Shown: piece after piece, positions 21,488 to 33,120 of the stretch
Layout: each line of letters starts with the position of its first letter
How positions within the stretch are numbered: position 1 is the stretch's first letter
NCBI GenBank assembly: GCA_021613535.1
Contig: CP075493.1
Span: forward strand, 12,710,001-12,774,000
Direction of reading: 5' to 3'
DNA from: Adineta vaga
Taxonomy: Eukaryota > Rotifera
DNA length: 64,000 nt
The notes under the pieces: generated by a model
Database searches by the model: none
The model's input: the letters and a program-made list of their open reading frames with translations, nothing else
What the model was told of the DNA's origin: nothing
Position numbers and translations under genes: made by a program

Positions 21488-23329
21488 TTAGATCTTCCAA
21501 CCACCAGTTAAATACATGACATTTTCTGGATCCCAAGTTTTTCGAATATTTTGTAATCTTGGCAGATTCTTCCCATAAATCAACGATACAGGCGTTGTTT
21601 CTAAAGCAAAATTCGGATAGATAATTTGTTCGGTAGCATTATTATATTGTCCATCTGCGATCATCGTTTTTAATAATGTATCAGCAATTGATTGTGTTGC
21701 ATTCATAAAAATCGAATCATCAGATGTTAAATTCCATTTTGAAATTACGCAGATAGGAAACGTTCCATTGGAAGAAATACGCGGATTGAAGGCACCTTCA
21801 ACTGAATGTTCTAGATGTTTCGAACTTTGTAGAAGAACAAGAATGGATATATCGCCATCATGTTTTGATGCTAATTCAGTATAATAATCCATGACCTGAT
21901 TGCCAATTGTCTTGAGTAGCTGAGTACTGAGTTCCTTCGACAAAACCGAATGATAGCGACCACTATAATAATACAAAAAAATCATGACTCGTTGATTTTC
22001 AAACAACATTAACAATTCTATCACTTTACCGTATATTATCGCTAAATGATCTACTCCAGAACTCCATCATTCGTCTGGTATTCAATTGCCAATATGATCA
22101 ATATCAACAAATTCCTTGTAAATATGTTCTGGTGCGCTTGGTCCATCATAAATAGCTGATAAACGTATAGTTAATACACCAGATTCAATATAGAATACTA
22201 ATTCAATTTGTGCTCTTGCATCTTGATTATTCTTTTGAAAATTAACTGCTGCATTAATGAATCGATCAAATTTTGTTGAGTTATCAATAGAATAAGTAAG
22301 AATACCACCATAGATTTGTCTTTGAGGTACCACATGCATTTTGAAATTAGTGACAATACCAAAATTATTGTATCCACCTTTCAAACCAAAGAATATGTCT
22401 GGATAAGAATTTTTGTTTACGTGTACAATCGTCCCACTTGGAGTTACTAACTAAATATATAACAAAGAATATCGAATCGAATACAATTCTTTGTAAAATA
22501 CAATATTTTACTTCGTATTCAATAACACTATCCATTGTCAGACCATACTGATTCGTTTTCCAACCATAACCACCACCGAGAGTAACACCAGCAACACCAG
22601 CTGTACCTTCACGTCCACCATTGACAGTAACATTGTAAGGCTCAAGAAACTTGTATACCTCAAGCCAAACAAGTCCTGCTCCTAAACGTACCGTTTGTTC
22701 TTGAGAATCGAAAGTGATTGAATTCAAACGTCTCATAACAATATGAATGCCTGTTGTTGAACTGAAATTTGGATTAGTTGCGTGACCACCTCCCTTGATA
22801 CCAAATGGAACTCGTCGTTCTCGAATAAGTTGCATCTATTTTCGGAAAAATTGTATTTCAACTCCAGCTAACGAACATCAATGATACTTACAATAATCGC
22901 AACATCAGCACTTATACCCGGTTCTACACTGCATACGGATAGAGCACTCGAAGACCATGTATGATGATGAATACCTTGAAAATATCTTTCATCTGATGGA
23001 AAGAACACTTCCGAAGCACGACTGATTCTATCTTGAATTGTGAGACATGTAGATAAAGTCAACAGATGCTCATCTACAATCAAATAACATTTTTGTTTTC
23101 ATTTTCACCATTAAGACTTATGTTTGAAAATTAATTCATTGATAAATATTACTTACAAGAATAATCTGTCCTGACATTTGAAATTGTTCGTCCAGAAATC
23201 TCTAAAATAGTCGAGATGTTATCGCCGAACGGTTTCTCAGACGATATATTTACTGTTATTTCCAATAAATAACAATAGAACACAAACCAGTTGACCAATT
23301 GCACCCGTCAGTTCACTAGAATATTTCAT
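21488..23329 (-). pseudogene. FAD-linked oxidase (berberine-bridge-enzyme type), fungal-like, with two frameshifts
   Basis: Five exons on the minus strand: about 23329-23157, 23073-22892, 22835-22512, 22450-22030 and 21962-21488, with GT-AG introns of 56-83 nt. The PCMH-type FAD domain is clear: IMQLIRERRVPFGIKGGGHA (His of GGGH is the usual flavin attachment site), VTLGGGYGWKTNQYGL, and FFGLKGGYNNFGIVTNF. The C-terminal BBE motif reads NVMYLTGGW rather than the common NxxN. A Cys for second flavin linkage is missing, as in many fungal members. Lesions: near 22080 (after DIDHIGN) one nucleotide is missing before TRRMMEFWSRSF, and exon 1 has its signal-peptide-like start out of frame with the following SSEKPFGDNIST. 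Either a recent pseudogene or assembly errors. The enzymes oxidise sugars or alkaloid-like substrates outside the cell. Confidence 0.75.
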
Positions 23330-23747
23330 TTGAAAGAATGTTTCTCACAAGGAGAGATTGATATTTATTTACAATAGAAAAAAAGAGAAATAGAGCGGTC
23401 AACCGTTATCAGTCCAAAAAGAAAAGGACGAACTGGACGAATATCGGAGAGAAAAAAGTCGAAACATAACGTATGGACTGAGAAGAAAAAGGTTTGCTAA
23501 TCTATAACATCGAAATCAGTAGGAATCTTGAGAATAAGACTGAAGAAGAGATACCTTCATAGTCTCTTAGAAACGAGTAATTACAGTTTATTTATTTTTC
23601 GTGCTGTTTTTTTTGTATACACACTATCAAGTAACAATAATACGTGTGTTGATAGAATAAAAAGAAGATATAGATAGGAGTGGTAAGCAAGTTTATTCTT
23701 CTCAGTTTTACTTTATCTCAATTTCAATTATCAAACTATAGAACAGA
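23330..23747. other. Divergent intergenic region
   Basis: Purine-rich stretch between the FAD oxidase (-) and the M61-like gene (+). It should contain both promoters; no clear TATA box was identified. Confidence 0.45.
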
Positions 23748-25405
23748 ATGACTACTTATTTTACATACGTTCTTATTTTCATTATTTCTGTCCTCCACTA
23801 TTCTTTCGTAACTTCAGCATCTGTTTATGTGACATATATTCTATCTTATGAAAATACTGAATCAACAAATATCAATATACAAATTCAATTTACAAATGAT
23901 CGAAATACTGAACTTCAGTTACGAGGACCACAAATCTTTATCATGCCACGTGCTATTCCGTCTGGTTATAATTTACAATTTTATGATTTATACGTCGAGA
24001 ATTTAATTGCTAAAACTACGGATGAATCTATAGTTCCTATTAAGAAAGACAGTACAGGTGGTCCACGATGGATATTAGAATGTACAGCAAATCAAACATT
24101 ATCGAATATCTCTTATTCAATCAATTTAACCAAACATGAAAAAGGAATTTTAAGTGGTGGCGATTCATCAAAAATACGTCTACATCAGTATATAAGTATT
24201 CTCGGTTATTCTGTTTTTGGTTATCTCGAACAAATGGATAATAAGGAAGATTTTCCAATCATGTTAATCATTCATAGACCATCTGATTGGCCTATACATT
24301 GTACATTAGTATCTGGTGTTGCTAAAAATTATTATCATCTAGCTGATTCTCAAATCTATATGGGACCGAATTTAATCTATAAATATGCATCGATTCCTTT
24401 TGATCAATCAAATATTCAAATCGATAATAAACTTACATTCAAACAAGAACAAAACAAAACAACATTATCATTTTATGTTATTATCTATACGGAAGATGTG
24501 GAGAATCTGAATACTGATATGGTTTTTAATTTAAGTGTACAAGCAATGAGAAATCTATTAATCTATTATGATACTAAGAATAATAATACTTGTCCATTTT
24601 TATTCTATACAGTTGGAATAGAAATGATTACACCATTGGATGACTCACATACGTATGGATTTAGTATGGAACATTTATATAGTTGTACAATAGATATTCA
24701 GTATGGTACAGGAATAAATAAAAATAGTACACAAGATAATATAACTCGATTTCAATACAATCTCGCACATCATATTCAACATGCATGGATACCAAAACGA
24801 TTATTTTCAACTTATTATTATCCATTTACTTTTGAATTACCACCAGTAATTGATACAATCTGGTTTAATGAAGTAAGAATATAGGTATATACTATATATA
24901 ATAAGAAACTTTATAATTCTATGATACAAAGGGATTTGGACAATACCTAGCAATGGATGCAATGGCTAATGTTTTACCATCAAATGAATCTGAACAATAT
25001 CGTGACTATCTAATGAAAAATCGTTTTGAATACTTTTATCATTTAGCACCATTATTCATCCAACAAATGCCATTGAAATATTTATCTACGATTGCATCAT
25101 CTTTTTATGCAATTGATTTTCGAACAGGTAGTCATTTATTTGCACGTGGTGCATTAATGGCTAGAGATATCGATGATTGGATACAATCAAAAACTCAAAA
25201 ACAAAAGTAAATGATTCGTAGCTCACATGCATTCAAAAACTTTCATATTTATCATCATAGAAGTCTTCGTGATGGTATTGTTTATATGATCAAATGGTCG
25301 GAATGCAATTCATACAAAGTTGCATTTACAATGGAACAATTTCCGATGTTTTTTCTTAATGCTACTGATATTGATATTACTCCAGTTTTAAATAAATGGT
25401 TATAA
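23748..25405 (+). CDS. M61 (glycyl-aminopeptidase-like) metallopeptidase homologue with altered HEXXH
   Basis: Exons 23748-24872, 24932-25206 and 25261-25405, with GT-AG introns of 59 and 54 nt, give 514 residues. The second splice removes an in-frame TAA at 25208 and joins KQK to SLRDGIVYMIKW, exactly as expected for the family. An N-terminal signal peptide (about 1-24) precedes an N-glycosylation-rich beta domain. The catalytic region reads LAHHIQHAWIPKRL (from residue 339) and WFNEGFGQYLAMDAMA. The zinc ligands His341, His345 and Glu375 are kept, but the general-base Glu of HEXXH is His342. The C-terminus carries FPMFFLNATDIDITPVLNKWL-like sequence typical of M61. It is probably a secreted zinc-binding, catalytically impaired homologue. 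A PDZ domain, common in M61, is not evident. Confidence 0.8.
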
Positions 25406-25475
25406 TTAAGACTAATATTTTTACGCTTTATTTCTCTACTTCATCAACATCCATATCTATTCTCGTAGTATATTT

Positions 25476-25525
25476 GAGGGGTGGGTGTGGGTGTGATAAA
25501 TTCACTGTATCCCTACACCCCTCAT
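25476..25525. repeat. G-rich TGTGGG-like tract within an inverted repeat
   Basis: GAGGGGTG at 25476-25483 begins a GGGTGTGGGTGTG run. After a 34-base gap CACCCCTC at 25518-25525 mirrors it, so a hairpin with an 8-bp stem is possible. It lies in the 3' flank of the M61-like gene, before the esterase gene. Confidence 0.6.
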
Positions 25526-25825
25526 CTATGAATGTATTATCCATACTCTTACTCTCTATATGCGAATACTTGTTTATAACAAATGTAATTCAGAAAGAAT
25601 TAACAGTTTCTTTACACTATGACACAAGTTGATCATTTTGAGTATGCGTTTGATATCGATGAAAAAGATTAGATGATAATACTAATATGACAAACAAAAA
25701 AAAAACTTAATGCTATTCTTTTTTTTTCGTTCTTGATGCGCAAATAGTGAGAGTAAAGTACAATAAAAAAAAACAACAACATATAAAAATCCTAAGATAA
25801 GGTCATTTGTAAAATTCGATGTTCT

Positions 25826-27583
25826 ATGGCAAAGCAAAATTTATTCATGTTAAAATTATGGCTAATACTAACTATTGGCTTCACAAATGCTGATGTTGAA
25901 CTTCAAACACGGAAAGGAATTATTTATGGTCAACAAACTCAATACTCAAATGAGTATTTAGGGTTAGAGAAACTTTGAATATTCAAAATATAAATCTTAC
26001 TCTTAATATGAATGTTTTTTAGAATTCAATATGCGACAACAGAACGATGGAAACCACCAGTTGATCTTGCATCTGAAAAATTTTCACAAGGTTCATTTCA
26101 AGCAACATCCTTTGGTCCATGTTGTCCTCAATCAAATGCAGGAGTTTTTATACCTGCACAAGATGAACAATGTTTGTATCTGAATATATATACACCATTA
26201 AACACAACAAATCAATCTTTAATACCAGTTCTTGTTTGGATACATGGAGGTGGTCTTCAAGTTGGTTGCTCATCACAAAGTAATCCTGTTTTATACAATG
26301 GTACAAATATTATTGCTAATGCACCTTCAGAACAACCAGTTATTGTCGTAACAATAAATTATAGATTAGGTATACTAGGTGACTTGTACTTGAATGAATT
26401 AGTCGCGGAAAATCCATCGGAATGGCCTACAGCTGGGAATTATTATTATCTGGATATGTTATCAGCATTGCGTTGGATCAAAATGAATATTCATGACTAT
26501 GGCGGTAATCCTGACAATGTTTTACTATTTGGTGAAAGTTCTGGAGCTAATGCTGTTATTGATATTGGTGCATTAAAAGGATCAGCAAATCTTTATCAAC
26601 ATATTATATCACAATCGGGTGGTGGTGGATTTCATGCTTATTATACAAATACGAGCAATGCTTTGATAGAATCGAATCAGATTATTCGAAATATGAATTG
26701 TACAAATCAAAATATTTTGATCTGTTTACGTAATTCTTCGATTTCTAATTTACTTTCTGCTTATGGTTTACATCAAACAAAAGTAATTGTTGATAAATAT
26801 TTTCTACCCTATTATCCACCGTTAGCGATTGAGAAAGGAATATACAATGAAAATATTAGTATGATCATTGGTCGAAATGAATATGAATCTCCTATGTGTT
26901 TTTCTGATCCGGATATGAATTTAACTACTATCAGACAAATGCTCATTTCAGGTTTCGGAGAAAAATGGACGGATATATTTATTGAACATTCTCAATTGAG
27001 TAATTGTTCAACAGATAGAAATGCTACAAATCGTTGTTGTGATATGGCTCGTTTACTTCTCACAGATCTCGTACTTGATTGTAGTGCTCGTCGTATTTAC
27101 AATAATTTATATAAAGAAAACAATCAACAAACATTATATTGGTATCATATGGATTGTAATTATGGTGTGTGTCCAGTAAAATCAGCTGCAGAAGGAAAAG
27201 GTCTATGTATGCATGCAACAGAACTTCCATATGTCTTTGGAACAGTAAGCGACATGTATTCAAATGATCTACCTAATTGTACATGGGATGATGAAACAAG
27301 AATGTTTTCAAGTCAAATCATTTCACATTGGATCAATTTAGCAACAAATGGAGAACCATTGAAAGAATGGTTAAGCTATAGCCCATCAAAACCAAAATAT
27401 TTTCAAATTACACCTTTTCATCAATTTTCATCTTTCACATCCGATAGAAATTGTTCACGCATTGATCAATATGAACAAGAGATGGTCGAGCAGATGTTTG
27501 GCGATTCCAAAAATCATGGTTCACGAAACTATGTAACCATAAATATTACTATTTTACTCTTTGTATTTATACTAATATTTTAA
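25826..27583 (+). CDS. Type-B carboxylesterase/cholinesterase-like, probably GPI-anchored
   Basis: Exons 25826-25962 and 26023-27583, joined in phase 2 over a 60-nt intron, give 565 residues. Exon 1 encodes a signal peptide (LWLILTIGFTNA) and the first strand. The splice restores YLGIQYATTERWKPP, matching the family FLGIPYA motif. The oxyanion-hole HGGGLQVG and nucleophile elbow GESSGAN (Ser near 218) are present. The catalytic Glu probably lies in GRNEYES and the His in CMHATELPYVFG. Cysteines for the usual disulphides are present. The end is a short hydrophobic tail (ITILLFVFILIF) after a polar spacer, as in GPI-anchored esterases. Expected reaction: hydrolysis of carboxylic esters at the cell surface. 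It lies 0.4 kb downstream of the M61-like gene on the same strand. Confidence 0.88.
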
Positions 27584-27906
27584 ACTGACTCTATTTTTAT
27601 AACATGAATTTTAAAAAAAAGAATAATTGACGTCATTTCGTATCCGTCATGAATCACTTTCTTATCTCTTCTTCGGACATCTGAAAGATATGAATGACAA
27701 AAGACAGATACATTTTTTCTCATTTAGATGTTAAACTAGGTTTTTATGATTTTTTCATGACAAAAATTTCATTTCATTCAAACTAAAATGAATCGTCGAT
27801 ATTTCAGTGTCTTCATGCTACAACAATGAACAGTATGTATTGAAATTTGAAGAGTATACATTTGATTGATAAATATTGCTTCTTTTTTCTCTTTTTTTTT
27901 TAAAAG

Positions 27907-28064
27907 TTAAACCTGATGAACAAGTCAAAGGTGGATGTCCACAAGCAGAAAAAGTCTGCCGTGGATTTGGTGGCGATGATTTATGTAATAGTCATTGTCG
28001 ACAATGTGGTTATGAACGTGGTGCTTGTGGAGGATTCGGTTGGCAAACTTGTCAATGTTTATAA
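27907..28064 (+). CDS. Defensin-like cysteine-rich peptide (CS-alpha-beta), last exon
   Basis: An acceptor (AAAAG at 27902-27906) opens an exon encoding about 52 residues with eight cysteines. The mature part reads GGCPQAEKVCRGFGG, then CNSHCRQCGYERGACGGFGW and CQC at the end. The CxxxC and terminal CxC pair with an HC..CGY..G.CGG core is the arthropod/mollusc defensin arrangement: an antimicrobial peptide with an alpha-helix held to a beta-sheet by disulphides. The 5' exon with signal peptide was not identified with confidence. A good donor (GTATGT at 27834) lies upstream, but the frame before it is short. The gene could also be a silent remnant. Confidence 0.55.
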
Positions 28065-28179
28065 ATCAAAATTTATTCTTTAATGTAATTATATATTTTT
28101 TCTCGTTTATCAGAGAGAGAAAAAAATAACCAATATTTGTTTATATGGAAGTAGAAAAAAAACGATGTATATAAAAAAA

Positions 28180-29977
28180 TCAACATAAATGTTCACTTCT
28201 TGGTTGAGCAATTGAATTTTGTTTTAAAATTCTTCCTTCTGATTGTTTCGCTCGTTTACATGAGATTACAATAAATTTCTTATCCTCAATTTCAAATCGA
28301 ACATAAGCATCATCATCATCACTAGTATTCGATAATTGATCAATTAATACTGCTAAATGTTTTATATTCTCAATTGGAATACCATTCACGCTTTTTAATA
28401 TATTATTTGTTACATCCGACGTGATGCCATAATTCACATCATCAATCAGTATTTGACTGATAAAAACAATTTGTTGATTTAATTCTTCTAAATGACTACG
28501 TAATGCTAAATTAACTAGATTTGTTGGAGCTTTTCGATGCCAATCACGTTTACCAAATTCATATAAATAAAATCGACTTAATACTGTAAATACAATGCCA
28601 GCATAAATCAAATATTCTGGCTTTTTATCATGAAGATGTAATGGAACAAGCGTTGGAATTTTATCCAATGAACTAGTTAATGTTAATTCTTTACCTTGTC
28701 TTATCACCTTTAACGTTATAATGTCATCAACAAATTTTAATTTTTCTATATATCTAAAACTAAGTCTTTCACCACGACGAAAATAAATTGTACCATCATC
28801 AGCAATCGGTACATTATCGATTGCAGTAATAACATCATCTTCTTGTAATACTTTACTAAGAATACATGCCTTTTCAATTGATGTTACTAATATTCCATGT
28901 TGATCGTCAGTTAATTTTAAATATTCACGGTATGATGTATTTTCCATATGTTGATAATAAAATTTCATTATTGGAAATGCAGTATATTTATTATGCAATT
29001 CAATATCATCTAAGACATGTTGGATGACTACTACAGGTACAATATAGCCAATTAATTGAGCTTGAGCTTGACCTTGAAATGACATACCAATCACATGTTT
29101 TCCTGAAATATACGTATTAAAAATCTATTTATAATAAAGAAAAATTTCCTTTTTTTTCTATACCTTGAATAGCTGGTCCACCACTGTTACCAGGATTGAT
29201 TGCAGCATCGATTTGTATTGTTAATAAATGTTCAAGTGAATGTGAATAAGTTGACATAACAACGCGAGAAACAACACCTTTTGTTACTGATAAATTATCC
29301 CCGCCTATTATGAACGAATAACAACGAAATTCGTATAATAGAAAGAATTTCTTTTACCTATTGGATATCCCACAACTGTTATTGATTCTTGTAGTCGAGG
29401 TATAGTATCACTGAATGTTAATGGTTCTAGTCCATTCCAGAATTTATCGTCATCAACTGTCATAATGACTAAATCACATTCATGTGCCATATACAAAATA
29501 CGTGCGGAATATTTTTTCGCATCACCATGCTTTCGTATACGAATACTCGAAGCATTTGTAACAGCATGAGCATTTGATAGAATCCATCGATTTTTTATTA
29601 TAAAACCTGATGAAGTATGAGCTACCTGACGTTTCATTTGCCTATAGATAAGAAGTTGTCACTCGTTTATATTCGTTCATAATAAATTAGAAGTAAACGT
29701 CTTACCATGGTAAATAAAAATTGCACGGTATTGAAGTGCAAAAGACTTTAACAACACTATTCAATACCAATTCTAATGATTCAATAGCATCAGGATCGGT
29801 TTCTGTTGCAAGCAAAGAATCAATCGTTTTAGTTGATGATTGTTGGTTTGGTAATATAGGTCGCTGTTGAGAATCTACTTCTTCACTATTACCTAAATTC
29901 AATTGATCCGCAATTGATGTTGATAAATCATCTGCTAATGAAAGAGGATCTTCTTCAACGAGTGTATTATCTTCCAT
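28180..29977 (-). CDS. HtrA/Deg serine protease of the plant DEG9 type
   Basis: Four exons on the minus strand, 29977-29706, 29641-29358, 29304-29164 and 29102-28180, with GT-AG introns of 53-64 nt, give 539 residues. After an acidic N-terminal extension (about 1-75) comes a trypsin-like domain with His in WILSNAHAV, Asp in [11 protein letters not shown] and Ser in [16 protein letters not shown] domain follows ([20 protein letters not shown], then [13 protein letters not shown] and FRRGERLSF). A second PDZ-like region contains [18 protein letters not shown] and [18 protein letters not shown]. This double-PDZ layout and the motif order match the plant nuclear protease DEG9 much better than animal HTRA1-4. 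Likely role: ATP-independent protein quality control or regulatory proteolysis. No signal peptide is seen. Confidence 0.85.
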
Positions 29978-30898
29978 AATTTTTCTCTAATTAGAGATCT
30001 ATCTAGAATCAACAATTTCAAGTAAAGACAATAAACAATAGGTCAGACAGCATTGTTTTACTACAAACAATGAGAACTATCACCTAATCCTTCATCGTTT
30101 TTTGTAGGTGAATATGACAGATACTTTTGATTTCTAACTATACATTAACGCAAGAATTAAGACATCATATTACATGAATCATTATTTCAACCAATCATGT
30201 TTGAAATGAAAGCCTCTATACAACAGAGGAATATTTAATTTTACTTATTCACGCATTTATACGATGTCTTTTTCTGACATCTATTACTAATTAGTATACT
30301 TCCTACTATTTTAATAATGCTAACGAATTATACAAGAAGAGGTCGCTAGAAAACCATCGTTTGAAGAGATGTCATGAATGAATTACAACGGATACTATAC
30401 TATCGTAATATATTGATTCGTCGATGATGATTTCCTTTAACGAAGGAATTTTGATATCAGATACAAGCATTAATGATAAAATTGCGACAATCCATTAGTT
30501 GAAACCAACAGCTTTCTTTATCATCGTAAGATAACGAATGCAATTGATATGAACTTTTGTACAGTAAGTATGATCATGATAAACCGGTAAAAACATATGA
30601 ATATTTGCTTGAGTGTCATCTGATACGCATATCGAATTGTGATTTTCTCTTACGATTAATTGGATGCAATAGAAGCTATTGAATAGTATAGTGGAGTAGC
30701 TACAATGTCATCTCATTTAAAAGAAAGAAAGCAAATTTCAACAGTTGTAAGGTGTTAAAGCATCGATAACTCTTTATTCGCTTGACGTTTATCTTATCGC
30801 ACACACTCTCGATACAAAATGAACAACTATATATAGGTTTGCAAAAGGAAAAAACCATATATGAATACGAAAGGAAAATCCCTAAAATGAAAATCTTC
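29978..30898. other. Gene-poor stretch
   Basis: Upstream region of the DEG9-like gene. No frame with protein character and no strong repeat. The DEG9 promoter should lie in the first few hundred bases. Confidence 0.4.
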
Positions 30899-31090
30899 TA
30901 GAATAACATGAAAGATGACAGAGAGGACTAATCCCCCTATATGAAAGAGAAGAAAATACCTCTCGATAGAGAGAATGACAAGAGGGGAAAATACCTATAT
31001 AAAAGAACAGAAAGGAAAATGTCTATCGATAGAGAGAGGATAATACATATGTAAGAAGAATAGAAAGGAGAACGAAAGAGAATATAACAG
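30899..31090. repeat. Degenerate purine-rich tandem repeat
   Basis: Recurring imperfect modules such as GAAAATACCT, CGATAGAGAGA and AGAAAGGAAAA alternate over about 190 bp. The unit is roughly 30-60 bp and strongly diverged. The minus-strand open frame across it (30937-31182) is low-complexity and not called. Confidence 0.5.
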
Positions 31091-31346
31091 ATAAATTCAA
31101 CATATATGGATTCGGAATTTATTGATGAAGACTTATGCTTACCATCAATGTATTCTTTTCTATGCCATGCAAGAAGAACCAAGTATTGTGATAGATGAAT
31201 TTCTTTAATGTTAAATAGAAAAAAAAATTTATACCTCGTCGAATTCGATGTTGTTTATATATCAATGGTTGATGGAGTGCAAACGCTTATTAGACAGGTA
31301 CTAATGATAAGCATAGCAACTATGTTTTCTATATTTTTCTGTATAG

Positions 31347-31691
31347 TATTTCGATCGTACGAATGAACTATATTGCACAGTTATTATTTAAAAGGTGAAC
31401 GTTGTCTTGTTCATTGTGCTGCTAGTAAGCTCAAATTGTCATCTCTCAATGTTCGTGTTCAGAATAGTGAAATCACGAATGAAATTTTTTCTATAGGTGT
31501 TTCGAGATCAACAACGATTATCTATCCTATAGTATCATCACAATACACTCAAAGACACTTTTCTTTATCTTATCGATAAACGAATTCCAATCGATCCTAA
31601 TGAAGGCTTTTTATTACAATTATTTCGTTACGAAAATGAACTGATCAAATCACATGAAATTGAAACATGTAATCTTACAGCAAAATTTTAA
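31347..31691 (+). pseudogene. Dual-specificity phosphatase relic
   Basis: After an acceptor-like GTATAG (31341-31346) the sequence encodes YFDRTNEL, then GERCLVHCAA. A putative 73-nt intron (GTAAGC to CTATAG) leads to VSRSTTII. This is the DSP active-site loop HCxxGxSRS, here reading HCAASVSRS with Gly to Ser. Further on, in another frame, the end of the fold appears as TLKDTFLYLIDKRIPIDPN and GFLLQLFRYENEL, closing with TAA at 31689-31691. At least two frameshifts separate the parts and the first half of the domain is missing. It is clearly a dead copy; the intact gene of the same fold is at 6696-7375. Confidence 0.7.
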
Positions 31692-33120
31692 CAAGTATTT
31701 ATCTTCTGTTCTTCTATATATAATTTCTATATAATGGAATAGAAACAGATATTTGAACGATCTTAATATTTCATGCGTAACTAAATTTAATATAACTATA
31801 TGTAACCTAAATCAGGAATAAGATAACGAATATCAGAAAATTTGATCTATTATTCGAATGAGCAGAAATGAAAATTATCTTTCTTTCTAACTAAAAGATT
31901 ATTTGGATTCAAAGTGTTATCTTGTACACATGGCATCCATCGCACTGGTAAAGATATTTATGTTTATTATGCAAGACTTATTGTTCAATTTTAACAATCA
32001 TAGATAGTATTTGCAGAAAAATCGATGCGAAAAACAATTCAGCGTCAATTTGATGTTCACTCTCTTACCAGTGATTATGACAGTAGATGATCAAGTTTGA
32101 TCTTTCTCAGCATTCATTTATTGATTTATGGTTACTCTTGAGTATTTTTGTCATATTCACAATGAGAAATCTCCGTCGATAGCAGCCATTCAACTGTAAC
32201 AAATCGATATCAAACACAATATCGTCAACTTGCTATATAACTTCTATCTGAAATTCTTACACTTATTCTTTTCAATCCATGAATATCATCATTAGAAGTT
32301 TAAAAAAAATGATGAACAAAATGCAATTGATTCTACTTTTGCTTTCCACTTTGATCAATCCAGTGACTCATTTCGAAGAATAATAAAATCCTTCTTTCGC
32401 TACGAAAATGCAGTCTCGTGAGTCATGCTATGAAATGAGCACAGATCAAACTGAAAAGAAAAACTAAATTGTTACTTTCGATATAATCGTAATGTATGTA
32501 TTAATCATCTATTATATACTGAGCTTGATGTTAGGTGAGAGTTTCGAAGTCAACAATTGCATTTTTTTGTTGAATAGAATAAAGGAACTTATTAATCCTT
32601 TTCTACATCTTTTTATGTTGGAAGAAAATTTGATTGTTTTCATAGTAAAAAAGCATAGCATTCTTCACTTCTTTGTCGTCTTTAAAAATCATGAAATAAA
32701 ACGAAAAACAAGAAATAACCATGCCCACTACTCTATAGACAAATACAATAATAGGTAAACATTTTCACAAAAAAACGGCCAAATTTTCAGTCTGTTTTTT
32801 CATCATGCAATCAAATATTCCTTCATACGCTAAGGCTGAAGTATATTCAGTCTTCTCACATCTGTTCTTTGAATTAAAGACAGATTAGATATAAGCTCGA
32901 GTTGAACAAACTACACTAGTAACCATTATTTGATTCTATTTTATATCTCATCTAGACAGAAGTCGACGATTAGACAACATCTGCACCACAGCAAACAGTG
33001 AACACATTCATCTATTTATTGATACATTATTACTTGAAAATGTAAGTAAAAAATTGCTGATTTACTATTCGAACACATCTATGAATTAGGGCTGGCCGAG
33101 TCACAGCACAACCAATCGAT
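31692..33120. other. Gene-poor stretch
   Basis: About 1.4 kb with only short or low-complexity frames (for example 32492-32758 on +). I recognise no family. Probably decayed sequence and the 5' flank of the next small gene. Confidence 0.4.

Noticed and set aside
25208-25210. TAA in the M61-like gene as a nonsense mutation
   Set aside because: It lies inside a 54-nt GT-AG intron whose removal restores the family sequence exactly.
30937-31182. 81-codon minus-strand frame
   Set aside because: Composed of the purine-rich tandem repeat; low-complexity product.
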